NCBI GenBank assembly: GCA_900547955.1
Contig: URIR01000056.1
Coordinates: forward strand, 1-6,856
Length of the DNA: 6,856 nt
From: an uncultured Eubacteriales bacterium
GTDB lineage: Bacteria > Bacillota > Clostridia > Christensenellales > QALW01
Reading direction: 5' to 3'
Part shown: positions 6,816 through 6,856 of the stretch, one piece after another
How the letters are laid out: every line of letters starts with the position of its first letter
How positions within the stretch are numbered: position 1 is the stretch's first letter
The notes under the pieces: generated by a model
Databases searched by the model: none
Seen by the model: the letters and a program-made list of their open reading frames with translations, nothing else
Told to the model about the DNA's origin: nothing
Position numbers and translations under genes: made by a program

Positions 6816-6856
6816 ATGGCAAAAGCGAAATTTGAACGTAACAAGCCGCATGTAAA
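6816..6856 (+). CDS. tuf: elongation factor Tu (partial, 5' end only)
   Basis: EF-Tu is the GTPase that delivers aminoacyl-tRNA to the ribosomal A site. Only 13 codons lie in the window (MAKAKFERNKPHV), but this is the highly conserved EF-Tu N terminus in Bacillota and the strong Shine-Dalgarno fits. The GTP-binding motifs are beyond the right edge. The gene is preceded by tRNA-Gly instead of fusA, its usual neighbour in the str operon. It is therefore either a second tuf copy or a relocated single copy; the window cannot decide. The 71 nt between tRNA and start codon contain no clear promoter or terminator. Confidence 0.9.
   Translation, partial: MAKAKFERNKPHV

Overview
The window carries a rod-shape (elongasome) operon followed by a tRNA–tuf unit, all on the + strand, and looks like chromosomal core from an anaerobic member of the Bacillota, most likely class Clostridia. 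The basis for that placement is the gene order mreB-mreC-mreD-PBP2, strong AGGAGG-type ribosome binding sites, consensus sigma-A promoters, an aldo/keto reductase with a C-terminal two-cluster ferredoxin domain of the kind common in clostridia, and a strong preference for the Ile codon ATA. I cannot name a genus from this sequence.

Layout. Positions 1-162 are a pyrimidine-rich edge segment that is open on both strands and that I do not recognise. A promoter with an extended -10 (159-187) precedes mreB (310-1338). mreC (1368-2225), mreD (2222-2758, ATGA overlap with mreC) and a large class B penicillin-binding protein 2 (2771-5236) follow with gaps of 29 nt, -4 nt and 12 nt, so they read as one transcription unit. 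An aldo/keto reductase with eight ferredoxin-type cysteines (5270-6400) lies 33 nt behind PBP2 with no terminator between them. A probable terminator (6437-6479) ends this unit. After about 150 nt in which I see no gene, a near-perfect promoter (6628-6656) drives tRNA-Gly(CCC) (6671-6744) and the start of tuf (EF-Tu, from 6816), cut by the window edge after 13 codons.

How the genes work together. MreB forms membrane-associated actin-like filaments. MreC and MreD link these to the extracytoplasmic wall-synthesis machinery, and PBP2 is the transpeptidase that cross-links new side-wall peptidoglycan. The usual partner glycosyltransferase RodA is not found between PBP2 and the right edge. The aldo/keto reductase is probably a metabolic passenger of the operon. 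The tRNA and EF-Tu belong to translation and have their own promoter.

I see no mobile element, CRISPR array, toxin-antitoxin pair or defence system. The points most worth checking are the large extra segments in PBP2, the redox enzyme attached to the elongasome operon, the tRNA-Gly–tuf arrangement without fusA, and the unexplained left-edge segment.
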